Shown piece by piece: positions 1-9,330 of a stretch of 64,000 nt of DNA (positions are counted from its first letter, which is position 1; each line of letters begins with the position of its first letter). A program made the position numbers and the translations under genes. Source of the DNA: Streptomyces sp. HUAS YS2. Its GTDB lineage: Bacteria; Actinomycetota; Actinomycetes; Streptomycetales; Streptomycetaceae. The notes below the pieces were generated by a model, which saw nothing but the letters and a program-made list of their open reading frames with translations, made no database searches and was not told where the DNA came from. The DNA lies in the NCBI RefSeq assembly GCF_033343995.1, contig NZ_CP137573.1, positions 930,001-994,000 on the forward strand. The letters run 5' to 3'.

Positions 1-1
1 C

Positions 2-955
2 TTCCCGCTGTTCGTAGTGGCTGCCGTCCTCTACGCGAGCTGCCAGTGCGGGCTCACCGCGGCCCGGCAGGCACTCCTGGCCGGGCTGGTCGAACAGGAC
101 AGGCGCACCGAGGTCCGCGCCTTCCTGCAGTCGACGACGAACGCCGGCCTGGCCGTCGGCGCCGCACTCGGCGGGCTCGCCCTGCAATCCGGCACCCGCG
201 AGGCCTACTTGGCCATCTTCGTCATGGACGCCGTGAGCTTCCTGGCCGCAGCGGCGGTCCTGAGCCGCCTGCCCGTGGTCCGTCCGGCGCAGGCGAAACC
301 GGGGGAGCCCCGGCTCGCGGTCCTACGTGATCGGCCGTATGCGGTGGTCACCGTCATCAATGCGGTCATGCTGCTCTACATGCCGTTGATCAGCCTGGTG
401 ATCCCTCTGTGGATCGTGCAACAGACGCAAGCGCCGACGTGGACGGTCTCCGCGCTCCTGGTGCTCAACACCCTCACTGTGGTCCTCTTCCAGGTGCGGG
501 TCGCGCGGCGGGTGAAGGGCCTCGGCAGCGCCGCGCGGTTTGTACGGCACGCGGGCCTCGTCATGTTCGCCGCATGTGCCGTCTTCGCCGTCTCCGCGAT
601 CGGGTCCTCCGCCTGGACCGCCGCACTCATTCTCCTGGCGGCGGCAGGTCTGCAGGTCCTCGGCGAGATGCTGCTCGCCTCGGGCGCCTGGGAGATCAGC
701 TTCGGGCTGGCTCCCGCCGACAAGCAGGGGCAGTACCAGGGCTTCTTCGGCACCGGGCAGTCCGTCGCACGAATGCTCGGTCCTCTTGTCCTGACCACCT
801 TGGTCCTGGGCTGGGGTGCTCTCGGCTGGCTCCTGCTCGGTGGTCTCTTCGCCGCGGCGGGTATCGCCATGGGGCCCGCCGTCCGCTGGGCCGATCGCAC
901 GAGATCCCACCCACATCGGCCTGCGTCGATGGCCGAAGCCAACTTGCCGTCGTGA
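2..955 (+). CDS. MFS transporter, C-terminal part (5' end outside window)
   Basis: Polytopic inner-membrane protein of the major facilitator superfamily, resembling the EntS-like drug/siderophore exporters. The frame is already open at the left edge (FPLFV precedes the GTG at 17), so the gene begins upstream and about 317 residues remain of the roughly 400-420 usual. Alternating hydrophobic helices fill the sequence, with basic cytoplasmic loops such as RVARRVKG, and the protein ends in a short Arg/His-rich tail. Substrate cannot be told from sequence. No partner gene is visible in the window. Confidence 0.75.
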   Translation, partial: FPLFVVAAVLYASCQCGLTAARQALLAGLVEQDRRTEVRAFLQSTTNAGLAVGAALGGLALQSGTREAYLAIFVMDAVSFLAAAAVLSRLPVVRPAQAKPGEPRLAVLRDRPYAVVTVINAVMLLYMPLISLVIPLWIVQQTQAPTWTVSALLVLNTLTVVLFQVRVARRVKGLGSAARFVRHAGLVMFAACAVFAVSAIGSSAWTAALILLAAAGLQVLGEMLLASGAWEISFGLAPADKQGQYQGFFGTGQSVARMLGPLVLTTLVLGWGALGWLLLGGLFAAAGIAMGPAVRWADRTRSHPHRPASMAEANLPS

Positions 956-1064
956 CCAGCCGGTTCGCGTAGGGAGACGCCCGTCTCGACGGGCCGGAAC
1001 CTGACGGGCCGGCCCTTCCGGCCGGTGAACTCGACAGCGCATCAGGAGGACGAGGCACGCGAAC

Positions 1065-1352
1065 GTGCGGGGCGATCTCGCGGATGGGGGCAGCTATGAA
1101 GCGTTCGTGTCGTTCCCCGCAGGGAAGGACAATCCGATGCACGTCCACAGCCAGGACCTTCCGACCGTCGTTCTGAAGGGCACCTTCTACGCGAAGATCG
1201 ACGGGAAGCACGTCCGGTACCCGGCCGGCTCCTACTACCGCCTCCCCGCGGACAAGCCGCACCTGAGCGGATGCGAGAAGGGAGCGGACTGCCTCCTCTT
1301 CCAGTACCAGGAAGACCGCTTCGATCTGGTGCCCACCAAGACGGGGCAGTAG
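1065..1352 (+). CDS. Small cupin-domain protein
   Basis: Encodes about 95 residues with a single cupin-like barrel. The histidines in MHVHSQDLPT followed by the strand VVLKGTFYAKIDG fit the first cupin motif, and the glycine-proline turn PAGSYYRLPADKPH fits the second. Such domains bind a metal or small ligand; the closest resemblance is to DUF4437/ChrR-like cupins. An in-frame stop at 1026-1028 limits the start, and AGGAGGA at 1044-1050 sits about 14 bases before the GTG at 1065, which is rather far. Family members are often longer at the N-terminus, so this may be a shortened copy. Function unknown. Confidence 0.6.
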   Translation: MRGDLADGGSYEAFVSFPAGKDNPMHVHSQDLPTVVLKGTFYAKIDGKHVRYPAGSYYRLPADKPHLSGCEKGADCLLFQYQEDRFDLVPTKTGQ

Positions 1353-1398
1353 GCCAGACGACGCCTGCCTCTCGGCTGGGCGCCTCACGACGCGATCG

Positions 1399-2103
1399 CT
1401 AGTGACCCGTCGTGCGGAGCCACTGCATCGTCGTGACGAGCTCGTCGCCGAAGTCCTCGCAGAGCGCGAGCAACTCGCGGCCCTTGGACGAGTCGGGCAA
1501 CCCTGCGGAATCGGGGAGAAACGCGAGTGCACCGTGGCAGGCGGTCTCGACAGCGAGGTGGCGCGTCGAGAAATAGCCCTCGCTCGCTCGGTCCGCCAGG
1601 CCGGCGAGGTACTGGAGGTGGGCTTCCTCCGAGGGGTGAGAGTAGAAGGAGCCCTCCACGAGACCGTCGAGGTAGTCCGCCAGGCCGGCCGAGGCCTCGA
1701 CCACTCGCTCGACCTCGTCCGCGCCAGGCTTGTCCAGGAGTTCGCCGAAGGCCAGCAGGTTGCTGATGATCTCCAACTGAAAGAGCTGGACCGTGTCCGG
1801 GTCGACTTCAGACGTGAAGAGCGGGGCCGTGCACAGCTCGGCGATCGCTCGCCGGTGCGCGCGATCCGACTGTTCACCAGGGGGTGATGCTGCCAGATGG
1901 AACAGCGACTCCAGCACGGACCGGTCGACGCCCCACTCTGCGTCGAGCTCGAACGCGAGTGCCGGTGCACGCCACCGCCACAGGGCCAGAACGGCAGCCT
2001 GACGCCGGTGGACGGGCTTCAGGTCCGCCAACTGCTCCATCTGCTGCACCACGTCCTTGAGCCGACCTCTCTGATCTCGCCCGTCCCCATCACCTCGGGA
2101 CAC
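1399..2103 (-). CDS. Hypothetical protein, mostly helical
   Basis: Unrecognised soluble protein of up to 234 residues, acidic and predicted helical, with no signal peptide or membrane segment. It is convergent with the upstream cupin gene. The start is uncertain: the longest reading begins at the GTG at 2103, but AAGGA lies just before two in-frame GTG codons (2052, 2049) and an ATG follows at 2040, so the true protein may begin near QQMEQLADLKPVHRR. Composition is typical of its neighbours. No function is proposed. Confidence 0.6.
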   Translation of the reverse strand: MSRGDGDGRDQRGRLKDVVQQMEQLADLKPVHRRQAAVLALWRWRAPALAFELDAEWGVDRSVLESLFHLAASPPGEQSDRAHRRAIAELCTAPLFTSEVDPDTVQLFQLEIISNLLAFGELLDKPGADEVERVVEASAGLADYLDGLVEGSFYSHPSEEAHLQYLAGLADRASEGYFSTRHLAVETACHGALAFLPDSAGLPDSSKGRELLALCEDFGDELVTTMQWLRTTGH

Positions 2104-2297
2104 TGTAGAAGCGGGCCGCCGCTTCGTCGGTGCCGCTCACGACGGCGCGGGCTGCGACGTCCGGCGCCCGGTCCGGTCCGGTCGGAGTCCGCGCGTCCGT
2201 TCCGGCGGGCGAGGGAGCACACTGGCAGGAGGGGGCGGAAGGCTTGCCCCGCCCGGGGTTCTGTCGGTCCCGCCCGCTCGTGGAAGAGGGTGTGCGG

Positions 2298-3215
2298 ATG
2301 CCCAGAACTCGGTCCTCGTCCCGCTCGCTCTACGCCCCCGACCGGGGGCTCGAGACGCGCATGGCGACGACGATGTTCCTGATCGGCCTGCTGTACGTGG
2401 TCTTCGTCGGTGCCCTGCTCGTACTGCTGCGCGGGTCCTGGCCGATCATCCTGCTGATCACGGGCGCGCTGTTCGTCGGGCAGTTCTGGTTCAGCGACCG
2501 GATCGCCGCGCTGGGCATGGGAGCACGCGAGGTGACCCGCGAGCAGGCGCCCGAGCTGCACGGCACCGTGGACCGGATCTGCGCCCTGGCCGACATGCCG
2601 AAGCCGAAGGTGGCGATCGCCGAGAGCAACGTGCCGAACGCGTTCGCCACCGGCCGCGGCGAGAAGACCGCGCTGGTCTGCGTCACGACCGGCCTGCTCC
2701 GACGCCTGGAACCGGAGGAGCTGGAGGGGGTCCTCGCGCACGAGATGTCGCACGTGGCGCACCGGGACGTCGCGGTCATGACCATCGCGTCCTTCCTCGG
2801 CGTCCTCGCGGGGATGATGACGCGGGTCGCGCTCTACAGCGGTCTCGGCCGCAGCCGGGACAGCACCATGGGCCTCGCGGTGATCCTCGTCCCCGTGGTC
2901 AGCGGTGCCGTCTACATCGTCAGCTTCCTGCTGACCCGGGTACTGTCCCGCTACCGCGAACTGGCCGCCGACCGCGCCGCCGCGCTCCTCACGGGCCGCC
3001 CGTCGGCGCTCGCCTCCGCGCTCACCAAGGTGAGTGGCGAGATGGCCCGGATCCCCACGCGGGACCTACGCAAAGCGGAGCCGTACAACGCCTTCTGGTT
3101 CGCGCCCGCCTTCTCCTCCAAGGAGAGCCTGAGCCGGCTGCTCTCCAGCCACCCCACTCTGGAGCAGCGGCTCGAGCAGCTCACGCGGATCTCGGCGCAG
3201 CTCGGTGGAGCGTGA
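2298..3215 (+). CDS. htpX: HtpX-type M48 membrane zinc metalloprotease
   Basis: Integral membrane protease of the HtpX family, involved in turnover of damaged membrane proteins. Two hydrophobic helices occupy about residues 26-65, the zinc motif HEMSH is at 148-152, and the third ligand is probably E221 in RELAADR; another hydrophobic pair lies near 160-215. The length (305 aa) is normal. ATG 2298 was chosen because AAGAGGG precedes it by 7 bases, although the frame stays open to 2130. Its stop overlaps the start of the next gene (GTGA), indicating translational coupling to PspAB. Confidence 0.88.
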   Translation: MPRTRSSSRSLYAPDRGLETRMATTMFLIGLLYVVFVGALLVLLRGSWPIILLITGALFVGQFWFSDRIAALGMGAREVTREQAPELHGTVDRICALADMPKPKVAIAESNVPNAFATGRGEKTALVCVTTGLLRRLEPEELEGVLAHEMSHVAHRDVAVMTIASFLGVLAGMMTRVALYSGLGRSRDSTMGLAVILVPVVSGAVYIVSFLLTRVLSRYRELAADRAAALLTGRPSALASALTKVSGEMARIPTRDLRKAEPYNAFWFAPAFSSKESLSRLLSSHPTLEQRLEQLTRISAQLGGA

Positions 3216-3886
3216 CGGCGGTGGGGCTCCTCGACAGCATCCTCGGGCGCAGTCGGCCGGTCCGGCCCGATCTGGACCGTCTCTTCGGACTGCCGGCCGC
3301 GGCGATCACCCTTCAGGCAGGCACCGGCTTCGTCCCGGCCGGCGCCGGGTCGGTGTGCTTCGCCGCGGTGGAGGGCGGCGCCTTCGCGCGTCTGAAGGAG
3401 GACGTACGGGATCTCCTCGACGTCGAGGTGGCCGGACCCGACCAGGGTGCGGGCGGCGGCGAGGGGCGAGACGCCCGACCGGGGGCGTACGCCGTGACGT
3501 ACTCCTCGGACACGTACGGTTACACCTGGCTCACCGTACGACGTCCCGCCGAGGATCTGGTCTCGCTGGTCAATGACCTGCACGCGGTCAACACGCTCCT
3601 CGAAGAAGCCGGGTTCGGCCCCAAACTGCTCTGCTCCCTGACCGCGTTCCGCGCCCCCGACGGGCGCCGGGCGCGCGACCTCGCGCTCGTGTACCTGTAC
3701 AAGCGCGGCACGTTCTACCCCTTCGCGCCGCGCACCGATCGTGCCGAGAGTCGCGACAACGCCCTTGAGCTCCAGGTCGGGGGCCTGCTCGCCGACGACC
3801 TCGCGATGGAGCCGGACATGGAGCGGTGGTTCCCGGTCTGGGGCGCGCCGGGGCTCGGCGGGGCCGGGCTCGGCGGGGCGGGGTAG
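3212..3886 (+). CDS. PspA-associated protein PspAB
   Basis: Soluble protein of 224 residues matching the actinobacterial PspAB family, found next to HtpX or PspA genes and thought to act in membrane stress. The N-terminus reads LLDSILGRSRPV and the C-terminus holds a conserved YLYKRGTFYPFAP segment. The GTG start at 3212 overlaps the htpX stop. The last residues form a low-complexity tail encoded by tandem copies of a GLGGAG unit. No PspA gene lies in the window, so its usual partner must be elsewhere. Biochemical role is not known. Confidence 0.75.
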   Translation: MTAVGLLDSILGRSRPVRPDLDRLFGLPAAAITLQAGTGFVPAGAGSVCFAAVEGGAFARLKEDVRDLLDVEVAGPDQGAGGGEGRDARPGAYAVTYSSDTYGYTWLTVRRPAEDLVSLVNDLHAVNTLLEEAGFGPKLLCSLTAFRAPDGRRARDLALVYLYKRGTFYPFAPRTDRAESRDNALELQVGGLLADDLAMEPDMERWFPVWGAPGLGGAGLGGAG

Positions 3887-4390
3887 TCAGTCGGCGATCG
3901 GCCAGTTGAGCTCGGTCCGCAGGTCCCGCGGGTCCATGTCCGGCGTCGGCCGCGTCACGTACACCTCCCACCGGTCCGCACCCCCGCGCAGCCCCTGCTC
4001 CCGGATCCAGGCCCCGAGCCTCTCCCAGGCTTCCCCCAGCCCGTCGAACCCGCCGTGATGCGTCACCCGCGCGACTCGGCCACCAGGGAGCCTGCCGGGG
4101 ACGACCCCGTCCTCGGCCCGCACCTCCTGCCCCGTGACGAACCCGACCTCCAGGTCCCACTTCTCCCCCGGTCCCCCGTGAGTCAGCCCGAAGGCGGCGC
4201 CCTTCGGCGGTACCTGCTGCCCGTGAAGCACCCGTCCGAGCGTCCCGAAGGCCTCGTCGAAGAACGTGCGCAGTTCGCCGGGGGACACGACGCCTCGTAC
4301 GACGGCGGTCGTCTCTGGGACCATTTCCACGAGCCGGGGCCGCTGCTCGGGGTCCGGGATGCTGGTGTCGCGCTCGCTGTCCGTGCTCAT
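3887..4390 (-). CDS. GyrI-like / effector-binding domain protein
   Basis: Stand-alone protein of 167 residues with a GyrI-like (AraC effector-binding) domain. Typical features are the N-terminal VEMVPETTAVVRGVVSPGEL strand-turn, a central KWDLEVGFVTG strand, the THHGGFDGLGEAWERLGAW helix region and the WEVYVT strand near the C-terminus. These domains bind hydrophobic small molecules or drugs. ATG 4390 was chosen because domain homology begins near residue 20. It lies 120 bp downstream of an MFS exporter on the same strand, consistent with drug sensing, but that link is inference. Confidence 0.75.
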   Translation of the reverse strand: MSTDSERDTSIPDPEQRPRLVEMVPETTAVVRGVVSPGELRTFFDEAFGTLGRVLHGQQVPPKGAAFGLTHGGPGEKWDLEVGFVTGQEVRAEDGVVPGRLPGGRVARVTHHGGFDGLGEAWERLGAWIREQGLRGGADRWEVYVTRPTPDMDPRDLRTELNWPIAD

Positions 4391-4512
4391 GTCGTTCCCG
4401 CGCTCCGATCCGCGTTGACGGCGTACTGGGAACGTACAGACGGGATGCTCGTCGACAAGGCATCGCCGCGCCCGGAACCGCATCCACCGCGCACGGCCCG
4501 CGACGGTCTGCT

Positions 4513-5784
4513 TCAGGATGCCTTCGGGTCGGCGGGCTTCTCGATCTCGGTGGTCACCCGTGCCCCGCCGAAGAGCACCGGGAGCCACAGGAGACATGCC
4601 AGCACGGGGACCGCGGCGTACGTGGCCATACCCACACTTGAGCCCAGCCCGTCCATGAGCGCGCCGAGGACGAGATAGCCGATCCCGATGAGCGCCGACT
4701 CCACGAACGCGATCATCGACAGGAGGCTCGCCCGGTGGCGCGACGGCACGGCCTCGTTGAACACGTTGTCCACGAGCACGGCGGTGATCTCGGGAATCCC
4801 GACCAGGGCCAGGAACGCGGCGACGGTGACCCAGACGAGGCCGAGGCCGCTCAGGCCGAGTGCCGCGGCGAGCGTCAGGAGAGACACCGGGACGATGACC
4901 CGATACCCGATGCGCCGGTCCGCACGGTCCGACAGCAGCGGAGTGAGCCCGCCGGCGAAGAATCCCGCCGATATGACCACACTGACCAACGCCGTGCCCG
5001 CTCCCTGATCGGAGAGGGTCTTCTGCGTGAAGATGATGTACGGCGTCAGAGTCGCGTGCATCAACCCGGACACCACGACCAGCGTCACGAGCGCCGGCGT
5101 GGCGACCCGCAGCATCGCCCGCCATGCTGTGGCGTCGCCGTGCTCCTCCTCGGCTCCGTCCTGCTCGTCCACCGCATCCGCGCCGCGGACCTCGGGCACC
5201 CGTGACATCAGCACCACCACGGCCAGGACGAGACACGCCGCCGAACCGGCGTAGACGACTCCCCAGGAAATCTCCTGCAGTTGGCCGCCGAGGACGATGG
5301 CGGCTCCCGAGGTGACCGTCCCGAGCATGGTGAACCGGGACTTGATCTTGACGTAGCCGGCCGTCGCACCACGGCGCACGAGCAGGTCGTACAGCAGGGC
5401 GGTGTCCGAACCGGACACACATGCCATGCCCACGCCCTGCCCGACGAACAGCGCCAGGAACACCCAGTAGTTGGAGAAGGCCACCTGGCCGAGCAGACAA
5501 CCAGCGATCAGCATCTGGCCGATCACGATGCCGGCCCGCCTGCCGATGCGGTCGGCGATGACTCCCGTCGGCACCTCCGCAAGTCCGCTGACCAGGTAGA
5601 GCAGTGTCTGCAGGAGGGCCACCTGCGCGACGGAGAAGCCTCGCTGATAGAGGAAGATGACGAATACGCCGCGCTGGAACAGCGTGTTGGCGAGCACGGC
5701 GTACACGTAGAACGGGCGCGCGACACTTCGTGCCGCATCGTCGACTGCAGCCGGCCCGCCAAGGGCCTCCGTGGTGCCGGTCAT
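4513..5784 (-). CDS. MFS transporter
   Basis: Complete 12-helix major facilitator protein of 423 residues. The loop VPTGVIADRIGRRAG after helix 2 matches the MFS signature (G-x-x-D-R-x-G-R-R), and an acidic loop (DAVDEQDGAEEEHGD) separates the two halves near residue 205. Start ATG 5784 is supported by GGGAG 8 bases upstream; the frame remains open to 5958 without a convincing site. Substrate unknown. Downstream on the same strand is the GyrI-like protein. The first and second halves carry no repeats or breaks. Confidence 0.82.
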   Translation of the reverse strand: MTGTTEALGGPAAVDDAARSVARPFYVYAVLANTLFQRGVFVIFLYQRGFSVAQVALLQTLLYLVSGLAEVPTGVIADRIGRRAGIVIGQMLIAGCLLGQVAFSNYWVFLALFVGQGVGMACVSGSDTALLYDLLVRRGATAGYVKIKSRFTMLGTVTSGAAIVLGGQLQEISWGVVYAGSAACLVLAVVVLMSRVPEVRGADAVDEQDGAEEEHGDATAWRAMLRVATPALVTLVVVSGLMHATLTPYIIFTQKTLSDQGAGTALVSVVISAGFFAGGLTPLLSDRADRRIGYRVIVPVSLLTLAAALGLSGLGLVWVTVAAFLALVGIPEITAVLVDNVFNEAVPSRHRASLLSMIAFVESALIGIGYLVLGALMDGLGSSVGMATYAAVPVLACLLWLPVLFGGARVTTEIEKPADPKAS

Positions 5785-6000
5785 GCCGCGGACTCCCTGA
5801 TGACTCCGGTGATCATTGGTGTTGGGCCTCCGCCCCGACCGGAATCTCCAGTCCGTACTTCGCGCAGGACATTGGGCATGGGGCCGGCGTCTCAGCCCGA
5901 TGATCAATTGAGTGTCCTGTGCCTGCTGTTGCATCCTCCCAAACGGCATCCCCAACATCCAGACCGGTCGAGGAAGCTGAACCCCGAGCGCTTCCGAGAT

Positions 6001-6600
6001 GTGGCAGAGTCGTGGGACGGATTCCGATCATCCTGGAGGACCGTGTTACCGCAGAACCGATCCGAGGGCGAGGCGGCACTCGACCTGGGAACCTCACTGA
6101 TCGACAAGGGCCGCTTCCACGACGCGATCGAACCACTGCTGCGGGCCGCCGCGATCAGCGGCACCGCGGCTCAGCGCCGGGCGACGGCAACGGCCCTGCT
6201 GCGACTCGGATTCGGGCTCGGCGACCGGCAGAACTACGCCGAAGCGCTGCGAGTCCATGCTCGGGCGGCAGCGATCTTCGCCGAACTCGGGGATGCCGAA
6301 CAGGAACTGCAGTGCCGCACCCTCATCGGCATCTGTGAGTGGCAGCTCAAAGCGTACGAGAGTGCGATCCAGATCTTCGAGTCCAACGCGGAGAACGCGC
6401 TCGGTGCGGGCAGGACCGCGATGCGGGCCGTGGCGTTGCTGAGCATCTCCTGCATCCTGGTCGACCATCTGCGCCAGTACCGGCGGGCGGTCCCGTACGC
6501 GACCGAAGCCGCGAGGCTCTTCCGATCGACGGGCGACCACGAGCAGGCAGCCCATGCACTCAGGCACCTCGACGAGGCGCGGCACGAAGGGAATCCCTGA
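6001..6600 (+). CDS. Tetratricopeptide-repeat protein
   Basis: About 199 residues made of helical hairpins in TPR style: DLGTSLIDKGRFHDAIEPLL, FGLGDRQNYAEALRVHARAA, CEWQLKAYESAIQIFE and DHLRQYRRAVPYATEAARLF each give the alternating small/large pattern of one repeat. Such proteins are scaffolds. Start is uncertain: GTG 6001 is used, but GTG 6043 (after GGAGGA, only 2 bases spacing) is possible. The stop overlaps the next ATG (TGATG), so it is coupled to the DUF6236-like gene. The 216 bp between this gene and the divergent MFS gene must hold both promoters; no clear site was seen. Confidence 0.65.
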   Translation: MAESWDGFRSSWRTVLPQNRSEGEAALDLGTSLIDKGRFHDAIEPLLRAAAISGTAAQRRATATALLRLGFGLGDRQNYAEALRVHARAAAIFAELGDAEQELQCRTLIGICEWQLKAYESAIQIFESNAENALGAGRTAMRAVALLSISCILVDHLRQYRRAVPYATEAARLFRSTGDHEQAAHALRHLDEARHEGNP

Positions 6601-7820
6601 TGGACCGGTTCGCCCTCTACTACCCGCACATCCACGTCCGCGACGACGACTGGCTCAAGTACGCCGCCCTGTACTGGCCCAAGATGGCCCGGATCCGGCC
6701 GCCGGGCTACCCGCTCCAGGACTCGCCCGCCGCGCGGGAACTCCACTCCGCGCGCTGGCTGCTCGACCTCGAACCGCCCGTATGGGCCGCCGCCGAGGTC
6801 GCCGAGCCGTTCCTGGAACTGATCCACGAACACGGCGCCGCCCTCCGCGACCGTTTCGGCCTCGACCGGATCGAGACCTGGGGCCTTCCGGTCGCCGAGG
6901 CATGCTTCGGCAACACAGGTGGGTTCTCGGCCGGCGGGGACGAGCCGACCGAGGACGGCGCGACCTGGCTCAACCCTCGATTCGGGTACGTCCACGCCAG
7001 TCGCGTCAGCGAGCGCCTCCTCGACTCGGCCGTCGACCAGGGGCTCGCAGTCGTCGGCCCGGGCCGCGGCGGGATCTGGGTGGCGATGCACCCTCAACTG
7101 GCCACCGTCTACATGCTCGCACTGGCCGAGCAGGTCGCCGCCGAGAACTGCCTGCACCCGATCACCGACCAGACGCTGCCGCACGCCGTCATGTCCGGCT
7201 GGACCTTCGAGCGGCTCGCGGTGGCACTCCTCGACGACCTCCCGGCACTGGCTCTCGCGGCACAGGCTCCGGCGGCGCGGCAGGCGCCCGAGGAGGCGTT
7301 CGCGTTCCTGTCGTTCGCGACGGTGATCCCCGCGGATCTACGGAACGTCCCGATCGAGAAGATCCTCGACATCCGCGTCGAGTTCGGTTCCGAACTGGAC
7401 GGGTTCCGGGAGTTCGTGGCCGACCAGGTCCAGCGGCTCGGCTCCCTCGAGGATGTGCGGGACGCGGGGCTCTACCTGGAGTACCTGCACACCGAGGTCG
7501 ACCGCGAGGTCCGCGCGCGGCTCGACGATCTGGACGACCGCATGCGTGGCGCCGGCCTCGAAACCGCTCGGGCCCTGGCGAACGTCAGGTCGGTGGCGCT
7601 CCCGCCGCTCGCCGCGCTCGCGGCGGACGCGGTCGGTGTCGCCCCGGCGCTGACCGTCCCCGCCGTGGTCGCCGGCTGCGTCGTGGGCGCGCCCTTCGAG
7701 TGGCGCCGCAGACGCCGCGAGATCGCGCAGGAGTCGCCCGTCGGCTACCTCTTTCAGCTCAAGCGGGCCCTCGGCCCCGACACGTTGATCGACAAGCTGC
7801 GAAGGGCATGGCCGCTGTGA
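6600..7820 (+). CDS. DUF6236-like protein
   Basis: Protein of 406 residues beginning RFALYYPHIHVRDDDWLKYA, the opening expected of DUF6236 proteins (a tyrosine-rich strand, then a W-L-K-x-A helix). The bulk is soluble and rich in helices; a hydrophobic stretch near residues 340-365 (PLAALAADAVGVAPALTVPAVVAGCVVG) could be a membrane hairpin. The ATG overlaps the TPR stop, and the gene end overlaps the following start, so three genes form one unit. Function of the family is not established. The family call is from memory of its N-terminal signature. Confidence 0.6.
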   Translation: MDRFALYYPHIHVRDDDWLKYAALYWPKMARIRPPGYPLQDSPAARELHSARWLLDLEPPVWAAAEVAEPFLELIHEHGAALRDRFGLDRIETWGLPVAEACFGNTGGFSAGGDEPTEDGATWLNPRFGYVHASRVSERLLDSAVDQGLAVVGPGRGGIWVAMHPQLATVYMLALAEQVAAENCLHPITDQTLPHAVMSGWTFERLAVALLDDLPALALAAQAPAARQAPEEAFAFLSFATVIPADLRNVPIEKILDIRVEFGSELDGFREFVADQVQRLGSLEDVRDAGLYLEYLHTEVDREVRARLDDLDDRMRGAGLETARALANVRSVALPPLAALAADAVGVAPALTVPAVVAGCVVGAPFEWRRRRREIAQESPVGYLFQLKRALGPDTLIDKLRRAWPL

Positions 7821-9325
7821 CGGGCGACGGCGCCTCTTTCTCGGACGCCTTTTCGGGCGCCTTCGACGAAGCGTTCCCAGGGCACGGCACCCACTCCGGC
7901 CCCGTGCTCATCCCCGAGCCCGCTGCCGATCCGGCGGTCATCGACCTTGCTGACCGGCAGACCCTGCGCCTCGCCGAGTGTCTCATCGCCGAAGCTCCGT
8001 CCGACTGCCGGCGGATCACCGCGGTGTTCGCCCTGACGCTCCGCTCGGAGGCCTCACGCGTCCGCCACTCGACCGACCGAGCCTCCACGAACGCCGCGCC
8101 GAGCCCCGGTGCCCTCCGGCTGGCCCGCGAACTGCGCCGGACCACCGCCCGGCTGCCGCGCGGGCCCTGGTGGCGCATGACGCTCGACCTGCGCATCGAC
8201 GGCGGCATCGAAGTGGACTTCGACCACGGCGACGAGCCCTTCCCCGACGAGCACCTGTTCGCCCCCGAGGACTACCGGGCCGACCTCGAAGCCTTCGACT
8301 GGCCGGCGGAGAAGCTCCCCACCTGGTTGTCCGCGTTCGTCAGCCACGGCGGCAGACAGATGCGCAGCCCGCGGAAGGCCGCCGTTCCGGCCGACACGCG
8401 CGGTGCACGGTCCGCACAAGGTGTCCCGGAGAACGAACTGTCCGGCCTCACCGAGATCTGGGCGCGCTGGGCCGTCCTGTCGGCGGCGTTCGTCGCGGCC
8501 GGTTCCGAACGGGGGCCTCGCATGCAACCTTCCCACGCGCGATTCCAGAGCTCGACAGGCGGCGGTTCGACGCTGTGGATGCTCGCGGGCGGCCGAGCCG
8601 TCCTCTCCGGCGGCGTCCGGGACGCGCCCGGCCTGGCCGATGCCTATCGTGGCGACGCGCCGCACCCCGAGCTGTTCGCGGGGGCGCCGGCATGGGTCGC
8701 CGATCCGCTGCTCGACGAACGGGGCAAGGTCGGCCTGATGTCCTTCTGTTACTGGTGGGAGAGCGGGCGCTGGCTGCGGGGCGAATCGCCGAAGATGGAG
8801 GAGCTCGCGACGGCGATGCCCGGGGTCTGGACCAGTGGAACGGTCGCCGGCATCGTGTCGGAGCTGGCCCGGGCCGTTGCACGAGACACCGAGACGGCCG
8901 CGCTGCGCCTGGTCACAGCCGCCGAAGGGGGATTCGCGGAGCGCGGCATGCTGGCCGAGGTCTTCGGGAACAGCGAGGGCGCCGACCTCGACGGTGCCTA
9001 CCACCAGTTGCTGATGGCGGGCGTCGTACACGGCACCGACCTTCCGCAGTTGCCCCGCCACCAGGCGATCGCCCTCGTGCGCCGCTACATGCACGCCCAC
9101 GACCTGGACAGCCCCGACTACCGGGCCGCGGACCTCGTGGCCCAGCGGGTGGACTGCGGATGGCAGGTCTACGCGCCGGTCCCCGCCGGGGAGATCAGGA
9201 TCGGACGCGGGCTCTTCTTCGTCGCCGACGACGAGGTCATGGAGATCACGGACACCCAGAGCTCCTACCCGCACCTGTACGCGGAGGAGTTCGCGCGCCG
9301 GTACCGCGAGCGCTGGGGGCTATGA
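7808..9325 (+). CDS. Large hypothetical protein of the TPR/DUF6236 unit
   Basis: Soluble protein of about 505 residues, not confidently recognised. Residues about 115-180 (WWRMTLDLRIDGGIEVDFDH, then an acidic stretch and a W-P-A-E-K-L-P-T-W-L helix) resemble the YezG/DUF600-type immunity domains of polymorphic-toxin systems. The C-terminal 90 residues (GWQVYAPVPAGEIRIGRGLF, VADDEVMEITDTQSS) look like a second small beta-rich module. Two starts fit: ATG 7808, or GTG 7817 which overlaps the preceding stop as GTGA. It ends 5 bp from the convergent kinase gene. Confidence 0.6.
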   Translation: MAAVTGDGASFSDAFSGAFDEAFPGHGTHSGPVLIPEPAADPAVIDLADRQTLRLAECLIAEAPSDCRRITAVFALTLRSEASRVRHSTDRASTNAAPSPGALRLARELRRTTARLPRGPWWRMTLDLRIDGGIEVDFDHGDEPFPDEHLFAPEDYRADLEAFDWPAEKLPTWLSAFVSHGGRQMRSPRKAAVPADTRGARSAQGVPENELSGLTEIWARWAVLSAAFVAAGSERGPRMQPSHARFQSSTGGGSTLWMLAGGRAVLSGGVRDAPGLADAYRGDAPHPELFAGAPAWVADPLLDERGKVGLMSFCYWWESGRWLRGESPKMEELATAMPGVWTSGTVAGIVSELARAVARDTETAALRLVTAAEGGFAERGMLAEVFGNSEGADLDGAYHQLLMAGVVHGTDLPQLPRHQAIALVRRYMHAHDLDSPDYRAADLVAQRVDCGWQVYAPVPAGEIRIGRGLFFVADDEVMEITDTQSSYPHLYAEEFARRYRERWGL

Positions 9326-9330
9326 GCCGG

